64,000 nucleotides of DNA, taken from the NCBI RefSeq assembly GCF_004336745.1, contig NZ_SJXD01000028.1:1-64000 (forward strand), read 5' to 3'. The DNA is from Roseococcus sp. SYP-B2431 (GTDB lineage: Bacteria; Pseudomonadota; Alphaproteobacteria; Acetobacterales; Acetobacteraceae). A model generated the notes under the pieces. The model was given only the letters and a program-made list of their open reading frames with translations, did not search any database and had not been told where the DNA came from. Made by a program: the position numbers and the translations under genes. Every line of letters starts with the position of its first letter. Position 1 is the first letter of the stretch. Of the stretch, positions 57,740 through 64,000 are shown in pieces.

Positions 57740-58042
57740 ATGGCTCGCCGCTGCGGCATCACTGGCAAGGGCGTTCAGTCCGGCAACAACGTCAGCCACG
57801 CGAACAACAAGACGCGCCGGCGCTTCCTGCCGAACCTGCAGGAGACCTCGTTCTTCTCGGACATCCTCGCCGCCTCGATCCAGCTTCGCCTGACGACGAA
57901 CGGCATCCGCACGATCGAGCACAATGGCGGGCTGGACTCGTTCCTTCTCGGCACCAAGACGCGCAACCTGCCGCCCGAGGCGCTGGTCCTGAAGCGCCGC
58001 ATCCTGCGCGCCCAGGCCAAGAAGGCCGCCGCGGCCGCCTGA
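57740..58042 (+). CDS. rpmB: 50S ribosomal protein L28
   Basis: A 100-residue ribosomal protein: [34 protein letters not shown] is the family N-terminus, and [21 protein letters not shown] the core. The alanine-rich end (KKAAAAA) is normal for alphaproteobacterial L28. A 16-base-pair perfect terminator follows, so it is a monocistronic unit. Confidence 0.97.
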   Translation: MARRCGITGKGVQSGNNVSHANNKTRRRFLPNLQETSFFSDILAASIQLRLTTNGIRTIEHNGGLDSFLLGTKTRNLPPEALVLKRRILRAQAKKAAAAA

Positions 58043-58063
58043 CCTTCCGGCAGCGACATGGTG

Positions 58064-58098
58064 AAAAGGGCCCGGTTCCGGTGGAACCGGGCCCTTTT
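58064..58098 (+). terminator. Terminator after rpmB
   Basis: A perfect 16-base-pair stem AAAAGGGCCCGGTTCC/GGAACCGGGCCCTTTT (58064-58079 with 58083-58098) with loop GGT. The TTTT is part of the 3' arm, and AAAA in the 5' arm makes it active on both strands. Confidence 0.9.
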
Positions 58099-58162
58099 GG
58101 CATGCGCCCGCTCGCATGGGGCCGTTAGCCCGGCATTAACCTGTCCCCGGCATGCTCCGGGC

Positions 58163-58951
58163 ATGACGCTGGATCTCCTGCACGCTTTCCTGGCCGTCCT
58201 GGCGCTGGGCGGCGCCCTCGCCGCCGTCGGCTCCTCGACGCACGCCGCCCGGCTTTCGGCCGAGCTCGCCACGCATCGCGGCCTGGCCGAGAGCCGGGCC
58301 CGCAGCTTCGCCCTGATCGCGCGCGACATGAACGGCATCGGCCTGGCCCTGCTCGGCCGGGCCCAGCATCTCGGCCAGGAGGCGGGCCTGGCCTTCGAGG
58401 GCGACGCGCGCCAACTCCTCGCCCTGGCCGATGCCGCCGCCGAGGAGGGCGCGGGGGCCGCGCCGGCCCGGAACCTCGTGGAGGAGCGCTTCGCCCTCGC
58501 GCCCGTCCTGCAGGAGGCCGTGGCCATCGCCGGCGCCCAGCTCGGGCCCGGAACCCGGCATTGGCGGATCACCCCGAATCTCGAAGGGCTGAGCGTGACG
58601 GCCGACCGGCGCGCGCTGCGCGGGGCGGTCGTGCAGGTGCTGGGCCGCGCCGCCCGCGCGACCATGGAGGGCGACTTCATCGACATCCGCGCCGATCTCC
58701 GGCCGCATGCCGCCTCCATCATCGTGGAGGATGAGGGGGTGGGCGTGGCCGTCGAGGAGCTGTCGCCGGCCCTGCATGACGGCGCGCCGGAGCGCACGCG
58801 GGGGCTGGGCTTCGGCCTCTCGCTGGCGCGCTCGCTGCTGCGCGCGCATGGCGGCGAGCTGGTGATCGAGGCCGCGCCGGGGATCGGCGCGCGCGCCTTC
58901 CTGTCGCTGCCGCCGGAGCGCATGGCGGCGATGGATCAGGCGATGGCGTAG
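58163..58951 (+). CDS. Degenerate sensor histidine kinase-like protein
   Basis: 262 residues. The N-terminal helix MTLDLLHAFLAVLALGGALAAVGS is a membrane span, then a coiled region and a C-terminal HATPase-like domain (about 145-255): DEGVGV (G1 motif), RGLGFGLSLARSLLRAHGG (G2 motif) and ARAFLSLP. The N-box that normally reads NLLxNAxKYT is VVQVLGRAARAT, losing the Mg-binding Asn, and no phospho-accepting His of the HELRTP kind is visible. It is probably a regulator or an ATP-binding relic rather than an active kinase. Its end overlaps the phytase-like gene by 16 bases (convergent). Confidence 0.7.
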   Translation: MTLDLLHAFLAVLALGGALAAVGSSTHAARLSAELATHRGLAESRARSFALIARDMNGIGLALLGRAQHLGQEAGLAFEGDARQLLALADAAAEEGAGAAPARNLVEERFALAPVLQEAVAIAGAQLGPGTRHWRITPNLEGLSVTADRRALRGAVVQVLGRAARATMEGDFIDIRADLRPHAASIIVEDEGVGVAVEELSPALHDGAPERTRGLGFGLSLARSLLRAHGGELVIEAAPGIGARAFLSLPPERMAAMDQAMA

Positions 58952-59877
58952 AGCAGCAGCAGGGTCCGCTGGAAGGGGCTCTGGTTGTCGTCGGAGACGA
59001 GGGCCACCAGGCCGCGGCCCTGATGCTGCGTGGTGGCGACGCCTTCCCAGTTCTCGGCGGGGGCATCGGGCGGCAGTTCGAGCCAGGTCTCGCCGGCGAG
59101 CGGGGCCGTGCCGCGCAGGGCGGCGGCGGGCAGATGCGCGAGCCGCGCGGAAAAGCCGCCGAAGAGCGAGAAGCGCCGCTCCAGCACCAGCGCCCCGCCA
59201 TCGGGCAGGCCCGCGGCGTCGGTGGGATCGAGGCCGGGGGCCGGGCGGTACTCGCTGCGGCGCCAGGCGAGGCGCGGGCCCTGGAAGGTGCCGATCCAGG
59301 CGGCGCGGCTTTCGGAATCGCCGCCCGCCAGCTGCTCCGCGACGGCCAGGAGGCGCCCGTCGGCCAGCACGGTCAGCGCCTCCAGCCCGCCGTTGCGCGG
59401 CGCCCCCTCCAGCCCGGGCGGCGCCTCGAAGGCTTGCGCGGCCCCCGCGAGGTCGCGGTAGCGCAGGATGCGGTGCCATCGCTCGAAGCCAACCAGCCAG
59501 TCGCCGTTGGGAAGCCGCGCCAGGCTCTCGGAATCCGCATTGGCGCTTTGCCCCAGGGCGGCGCCCGCCGCATCGCGCAGCGGGCCGTGGGCGGCTTCGC
59601 CGAGGCCGGCGAGCCGTCCCGCGCTGAGCCGCAGCGGGGCCCGCCACCAGCGGCCTCGATCGCTGACCGCGGTGAGCGTGAGGTCGGGCGCGAGGTGGAG
59701 GGCCGAGAGCCCGCCGAAGCCCCAGGCGGAGGTGCTCAGCTCCAACCCGCCGAGCGGCAGCAGCCGGCCGCCGCGTGGGGCGGGAAGGGCCAGGGGCGTC
59801 GAGGCCGGGCCGGTCGCCCCGGCCGAGCCGACGGACAGCAGGGAAAGCCCCGCGAAGAGGTGGCGGCGACGGATCAA
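58936..59877 (-). CDS. Esterase-like activity of phytase family protein
   Basis: A 313-residue secreted protein. The signal MIRRRHLFAGLSLLSVGSAGATG contains a twin-arginine-like pair. The phytase-esterase-like beta-propeller follows: LSALHLAPDLTLTAVSDRGRWWRAPLRL, ADSESLARLPNGDWLVGFERWHRI, GLEALTVLADGRLLAVAE and ENWEGVATTQHQGRGLVALVSDDN. The family is found in many Alphaproteobacteria; the activity is not firmly established for this branch. It stands between cobT and the histidine-kinase-like gene. Confidence 0.85.
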   Translation of the reverse strand: MIRRRHLFAGLSLLSVGSAGATGPASTPLALPAPRGGRLLPLGGLELSTSAWGFGGLSALHLAPDLTLTAVSDRGRWWRAPLRLSAGRLAGLGEAAHGPLRDAAGAALGQSANADSESLARLPNGDWLVGFERWHRILRYRDLAGAAQAFEAPPGLEGAPRNGGLEALTVLADGRLLAVAEQLAGGDSESRAAWIGTFQGPRLAWRRSEYRPAPGLDPTDAAGLPDGGALVLERRFSLFGGFSARLAHLPAAALRGTAPLAGETWLELPPDAPAENWEGVATTQHQGRGLVALVSDDNQSPFQRTLLLLYAIA

Positions 59878-59963
59878 GCCAGGATCATCCGGAGGTGAGC
59901 GGGGGCCTGTGCCAGCCCATCAAGGCGAAACGAGAAACCCTGCGTGCGGAGCGTCCCGGAACC

Positions 59964-61832
59964 TCAGGCCACCAGCGGCGCGCGCTCCGCGGCGGCGCGA
60001 TGCCACGCCTCGGCCGCATCCTCGTCGAAGAGCTCGGCCAGCTTCTTCATCATGGTGCCGCCCAGCTCCTCGGCATCCACGATCGTCACCGCGCGGCGGT
60101 AGTAGCGCGTCACGTCGTGGCCGATGCCGATGGCGATGAGCTCCACCGCGCTGCGGCCCTCGATCTCCTTGATGACCTCGCGCAGGTGCCGCTCCAGGTA
60201 GTTGCCCGGATTGACCGAGAGCGTGCTGTCGTCCACCGGCGCGCCGTCGCTGATGACCATCAGGATGCGGCGATGCTCGGAGCGCGAGAGCAGCCGGCGA
60301 TAGGCCCAGTTCAGCGCCTCGCCGTCGATGTTCTCCTTCAGCAGCCCCTCGCGCAGCATGAGCCCGATGGCCCGGCGCGAGCGTCGCATCGGCGCATCGG
60401 CCGACTTGTAGACGATGTGCCGCAGGTCGTTCAGGCGGCCCGGATTGCGCGGCTTGCCCTCCTGCACCCATTTCTCGCGCGACTGGCCGCCCTTCCAGGC
60501 GCGGGTGGTGAAGCCCAGGATCTCGGTCTTCACCGCGCAGCGCTCCAGCGTGCGGGCCAGGATATCGGCGCACATGGCGGCGACGGTGATCGGCCGCCCG
60601 CGCATGGAGCCGGAATTGTCGATGAGCAGCGTGACCACGGTGTCGCGGAAATCCGCGTCGCGCTCGCGCTTGTAGGAGAGCGAGAGCGTGGGATTGGCCA
60701 CCACGCGCGCGAGGCGCGCGACGTCGAGCAGGCCCTCCTCCAGGTCGAACTCCCAGGCGCGCTGCTGCTGCGCCATGAGGCGGCGCTGCAGACGGTTGGC
60801 GAGCTTCGAGACGACGCCCTGCAGGTGCTGCAGCTGCTGGTCGAGCTGCTGGCGCAGGCGCGTCAGCTCCTCTGGATCGCAGAGATCCTCGGCCTCGACC
60901 ACCTCGTCAAACTGGGTGGAAAAGGGCTTGTAGCGCGAGCTGTCGTCGGTCTGCGGGACTTCCTTGCGGGCCTGCGGGCCGCCGGGCTTCTCGTCGCCCT
61001 CGGCGGCGGCGCCCTCCTCCTCGCTCTCCTCGGCCTCCTCGTCGGCGGCCTCGCCCTCCATGCTCTCGGGCTCGGCGCCCTGCATGGATTCCTGTTCCTG
61101 GGACTGGGCCTCGCCGGCGCTGGACTGCTCCTGCTGGGAGGACTGGTCGCCGCCCTCGTCGCCCTCCTCGTCCTGGTCGGCCTCGCTGTCGACCTCGGCC
61201 TCGGCCAGGTCGAGCGCGGTCAGCAGCTTGCGGGCGGCGCGGGCATAGGCCTCCTGGTCGTTCGTCGCCGTATGGGCGAGATCGTCCATGGCGGCGCTGG
61301 CCTTCTCGTCCAGGCTCTCGCGCCACATGTCGAGCACCCGCTGGGCGGCGGCCGGCACGGCCTCGCCCGAGATGCGCTCGCGCGCCATCAGGGACAGCGC
61401 CGTGTGCATCGGCAGCTGGTCCTTCCGCGTCATGCGGTCGTAGCCCTCGGCCTCGCATTCCTCGGAGAGGCGGGCGCGGAGATTGGCGGCAACGCCGGCC
61501 ATGTGGCGGCTGCCGACCGCCTGGACGCGCACATCCTCCAGCGCGTCGAAGACCTCGCGCGCCTCCTTGCGCGAGGGCGAGCGGGCGGCGTGCGCGGCCT
61601 CGTCATGGTGGCGCAGCTTGAGCGCGACGGCGTCGGCCGCGCCGCGCAGCTTCGCCATCTCGGCGGGCGGGAGGGAGCGCGTGGGCAGCGGCAGGCGCGC
61701 GCGCTTGCCGGAGACGCCGGCCGGCCCTGGCTGGAAGGCGACCTGCACCTCCGTCTGCTGGGCGATGGCGCGGACGGCGCCGGCGGTCGCGCGCTTGAAC
61801 TCTTCCTGCCGCGTGAGGTCCTGCTTCGACAT
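59964..61832 (-). CDS. cobT: Cobaltochelatase subunit CobT
   Basis: A 622-residue subunit of the aerobic cobaltochelatase. It has an N-terminal helical part ([26 protein letters not shown]), a long acidic low-complexity segment (about residues 200-285) rich in Glu, Gln and Ser, and a C-terminal von Willebrand factor A-like domain with the metal site LLIDNSGSM (about 415). It works with CobS (97 bases upstream, same strand) and CobN to insert cobalt into hydrogenobyrinate a,c-diamide; cobN is not in the window. The start is the ATG at 61832. Confidence 0.94.
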   Translation of the reverse strand: MSKQDLTRQEEFKRATAGAVRAIAQQTEVQVAFQPGPAGVSGKRARLPLPTRSLPPAEMAKLRGAADAVALKLRHHDEAAHAARSPSRKEAREVFDALEDVRVQAVGSRHMAGVAANLRARLSEECEAEGYDRMTRKDQLPMHTALSLMARERISGEAVPAAAQRVLDMWRESLDEKASAAMDDLAHTATNDQEAYARAARKLLTALDLAEAEVDSEADQDEEGDEGGDQSSQQEQSSAGEAQSQEQESMQGAEPESMEGEAADEEAEESEEEGAAAEGDEKPGGPQARKEVPQTDDSSRYKPFSTQFDEVVEAEDLCDPEELTRLRQQLDQQLQHLQGVVSKLANRLQRRLMAQQQRAWEFDLEEGLLDVARLARVVANPTLSLSYKRERDADFRDTVVTLLIDNSGSMRGRPITVAAMCADILARTLERCAVKTEILGFTTRAWKGGQSREKWVQEGKPRNPGRLNDLRHIVYKSADAPMRRSRRAIGLMLREGLLKENIDGEALNWAYRRLLSRSEHRRILMVISDGAPVDDSTLSVNPGNYLERHLREVIKEIEGRSAVELIAIGIGHDVTRYYRRAVTIVDAEELGGTMMKKLAELFDEDAAEAWHRAAAERAPLVA

Positions 61833-61929
61833 CTTCTCTCAGCTCGTCAGATCGAGGCGGCGTTCGGGCCGCTCCAAGTCAGGCACCGGGGGCGGGCCAG
61901 GGCGCGACGGCCCTGCCCCGATCCCATCT

Positions 61930-62934
61930 CTAGCTCGCCTTCTTGTAGAGCCCGGTCGAGATCTCGGCGTTGAAGCAGCGCTGGTAGTATTCCGCCACCG
62001 TCGAGCGCTCGGCCTCGTCGCACTTGTTCAGGAAGGTCAGCCGGAAGGCGAAGCCCACATCGCCGAAGATGCGCGTGTTGTCGGCCCAGGTGATGACGGT
62101 GCGCGGCGACATGACGGTGGAGATGTCGCCGGCGATGAAGCCCGCGCGCGTGAGGTCGGCCAGCGCCACCATCGACTCCACCTGCTTCTTCATCTTCGCG
62201 TCGCCCGAGGCGCCCAGCTTGGCCAGCACGATCTCGGTCTCCTGCGCATGCGGCAGGTAGTTCAGCGTCGCGACGATGTTCCAGCGGTCCATCTGGCCCT
62301 GGTTGATCTGCTGCGTGCCGTGATAGAGGCCCGTCGTGTCGCCGAGGCCGACCGTGTTCGCCGTGGAGAAGAGGCGGAACTGCGGGTGCGGGCGGATCAC
62401 GCGGTTCTGGTCGAGCAGCGTCAGCTTGCCCTCGACCTCGAGCACGCGCTGGATCACGAACATCACGTCCGGACGGCCCGCGTCATACTCGTCGAAGACG
62501 AGCGCGCAGGGATGCTGCAGCGCCCAGGGGAGAATGCCCTCGCGGAACTCGGTGATCTGCTTGCCGTCCTTGAGGACGATGGCGTCCTTGCCGATCAGGT
62601 CGATGCGCGAGATGTGGCTGTCGAGGTTGACGCGGATGCAGGGCCAGTTGAGGCGCGCCGCGACCTGCTCGATATGCGTGGACTTGCCCGTGCCGTGATA
62701 GCCCTGGACCATCACCCGCCGGTTGAAGGCGAAGCCGGCGAGGATCGCGAGCGTCGTCTCCTTGTCGAAGCGATAGGAGGTGTCGAGCTCGGGGACGTGC
62801 TCGGTGCGAGTCGAATAGGCCGGCACCTGCATGTCGATGTCCACGCCGAAGACCTCGCGGGCATTCACGGTGATATCGGGCAAATTGATCGCCGAGGTCG
62901 GGCTCACATCGCCAAGTTGGGCCAGCTTCGTCAT
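61930..62934 (-). CDS. cobS: Cobaltochelatase subunit CobS (AAA+)
   Basis: A 334-residue AAA+ ATPase. Walker A is GYHGTGKST at about 78-86, Walker [10 protein letters not shown], the sensor [10 protein letters not shown], and the arginine finger in the C-terminal part. It forms the hexameric motor of the CobNST complex with CobT. The longer frame to 63066 adds 44 residues with no family likeness; ATG at 62934 has GGAAG upstream and starts [18 protein letters not shown]. It precedes cobT and follows the J-domain gene, a conserved order in this group. Confidence 0.95.
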   Translation of the reverse strand: MTKLAQLGDVSPTSAINLPDITVNAREVFGVDIDMQVPAYSTRTEHVPELDTSYRFDKETTLAILAGFAFNRRVMVQGYHGTGKSTHIEQVAARLNWPCIRVNLDSHISRIDLIGKDAIVLKDGKQITEFREGILPWALQHPCALVFDEYDAGRPDVMFVIQRVLEVEGKLTLLDQNRVIRPHPQFRLFSTANTVGLGDTTGLYHGTQQINQGQMDRWNIVATLNYLPHAQETEIVLAKLGASGDAKMKKQVESMVALADLTRAGFIAGDISTVMSPRTVITWADNTRIFGDVGFAFRLTFLNKCDEAERSTVAEYYQRCFNAEISTGLYKKAS

Positions 62935-63037
62935 CACGCTTCCGCTTCGTTGCATTTGGGTGTGGAGGGATGTTAGGGCAGCCCGCGTCCCGCGGCTACC
63001 CGGCTCGGGGCCGAAGCCGGCCGGATGTCCGGCGCAC

Positions 63038-63634
63038 TCAACCCGCGTGGGCAGGCTGGGCGGCATCCGCCGCCCGCCCCACGCGCTGGCGCAGGAGCGA
63101 ATAGGCCCGGTTGATGTCCTTCAGCTTCTCTTCGGTGCTGCGGTCGCCGCCATTCGCATCCGGATGGTAGCGCTTGGCGAGCTCCTTGTAGCGCATCTTC
63201 AGCGTCGCCGGGTCGAGCGGCCATTCCAGCTCGAGCAGGCCGAGGGCCGCGCGCAGCTCGGGCGGCGCCTCGTGCCGGGGCGGCTGTCGGCGCTTCTCGT
63301 GCAGCGCCGTGTCGCGCAGGATGCCCAGCGGATCGGCGATCAGCTCGGGATCGATGTAGGAGGCGCCGCCAAGGCGGCCCAGCGGCCAGGTCGGCCGCTG
63401 CCAGCCCGTGTCGGAGCGGATGGCGGTCTCGATCGCGGCCTCGCCCATGCCCCGGTAGAAGTCCCAGCCGGCATTGTACTGGCGCACATGGTCCAGGCAG
63501 AACCAGAGGTATTCGCGCAGGGCGCGGTCCTTGGGGGCGCGGAACTCGCCATGCTTGCCGCAGCCGGGCGAGGCGCAGTCGCGGGGCGGCGCCTTGGGGT
63601 CGGTCTGGGGCTGGAAACTCGCGCGGCGCGCCAT
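63038..63634 (-). CDS. J-domain (DnaJ-like) protein with an N-terminal cysteine motif
   Basis: 198 residues. The N-terminal part has [44 protein letters not shown], a conserved alphaproteobacterial motif with Cys-x4-Cys and a later Cys-x2-His that may bind metal. The C-terminal 70 residues form a J-domain ([20 protein letters not shown], with HPD, and SYSLLRQRV). It probably recruits an Hsp70 partner to the CobS/CobT or BolA system, which is only inferred from gene order. Start ATG at 63634 is preferred; an ATG at 63700 would overlap bolA's start codon. Confidence 0.85.
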   Translation of the reverse strand: MARRASFQPQTDPKAPPRDCASPGCGKHGEFRAPKDRALREYLWFCLDHVRQYNAGWDFYRGMGEAAIETAIRSDTGWQRPTWPLGRLGGASYIDPELIADPLGILRDTALHEKRRQPPRHEAPPELRAALGLLELEWPLDPATLKMRYKELAKRYHPDANGGDRSTEEKLKDINRAYSLLRQRVGRAADAAQPAHAG

Positions 63635-63698
63635 CCGGACTTTATGGGTGGGCGGCACGGGCTTGGCAACGTCGGCTTCGCGGGCGAAAGCTTGTGTC

Positions 63699-63974
63699 AT
63701 GGACAATCGGGCCGATCGGATCCGATCCGTGCTGGCGGCGCAATTCGCCCCGGCGCGGATCGAGGTGGTGGACGACAGCGCGAAGCATGCGGGGCATGCC
63801 GGCGCGCGACCTGGCGGGCAGACGCATTACAGCGTCCTGCTGGTGAGCGACGCCTTCACGGGCATGAACCGCGTGGCGCGCTCGCGCGCCGTGCATGCGG
63901 CGCTGGAAGCCGAATTCTCCGGCGGGCTGCACGCGCTGGCGCTGACGCTGCGGGCCCCCTCAGAGGTCAGCTGA
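63699..63974 (+). CDS. bolA: BolA/IbaG-family protein
   Basis: A 91-residue protein. It starts MDNRADRIRSVLAAQFAPARIEVVDDSAKHAGHAG, with the BolA motif SAKHAGH containing the conserved His, then HYSVLLVSDAFTGMNRVARSRAVHAALEAE and a C-terminal beta strand. BolA proteins join monothiol glutaredoxins in iron-sulfur trafficking and also act as regulators. It is divergent from the J-domain gene, overlapping or nearly overlapping starts. Confidence 0.93.
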   Translation: MDNRADRIRSVLAAQFAPARIEVVDDSAKHAGHAGARPGGQTHYSVLLVSDAFTGMNRVARSRAVHAALEAEFSGGLHALALTLRAPSEVS

Positions 63975-64000
63975 GCCGGGCCGGACGGAGAGCACGGTCA

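Overview
The window is GC-rich (about 70 % by eye) alphaproteobacterial chromosome. Gene content, the rib-nusB-thiL and cobS-cobT-DnaJ-bolA neighbourhoods, the GTTC-N7-GTTC SOS box and the many TRAP and Bug-type binding proteins fit an Acetobacteraceae member of the Roseomonas type. The genus is an inference from gene order and protein style, not from an rRNA gene. Most of the window is conserved core, tightly packed, with many 1-4 base start/stop overlaps. No rRNA, tRNA or CRISPR array was seen.

Layout. 0-5 kb: translation genes (rpmI, rplT, pheS, pheT). 5-8 kb: a secreted protein, an amidohydrolase, a TAXI binding protein and an Lrp-type regulator. 8-12.6 kb: dnaK-dnaJ, a PRC-barrel protein and dapB. 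12.6-19 kb: an acyl-CoA synthetase, a ketopantoate reductase-like enzyme and two MFS transporters. 19-26.3 kb: a long minus-strand operon-like run rpiB, glyA, nrdR, ribD, ribE, ribB, ribH, nusB, thiL (riboflavin, one-carbon and thiamine cofactors plus antitermination). 26.4-29.8 kb: a fused dihydroxyacetone kinase and small envelope genes. 29.8-34.7 kb: glcDEF (glycolate oxidation) with a Bug-type binding protein. 34.9-37.7 kb: rpmJ, a small lipoprotein, argH and a thioredoxin-like protein.

37.7-48 kb is the accessory zone. It holds a stand-alone IS5-type (DUF4096-like) protein with a near-perfect promoter, a PIN/ImmA-IrrE toxin-antitoxin-like pair, and a 1255-residue SIR2-domain protein that looks like a single-gene anti-phage effector. 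These stretches are visibly poorer in G+C than the core genes between them (radical SAM protein behind an SOS box, YqgE, peroxiredoxin, M20 amidase). 48-64 kb returns to core and transport genes: an ABC-2 exporter, a TRAP transporter with an aldolase-like enzyme, a ParDE pair whose toxin is frameshifted, a NUDIX hydrolase, an Atm1-like exporter, rpmB, a degenerate histidine-kinase-like protein, cobT, cobS, a J-domain protein and bolA.

The most unusual non-coding signal is a family of about 110-120-base two-hairpin elements: five copies at four loci, all in the same orientation. Three of the loci begin exactly at the T-run of an intrinsic terminator, and one locus is a tandem duplication. The stems differ between copies but stay paired.
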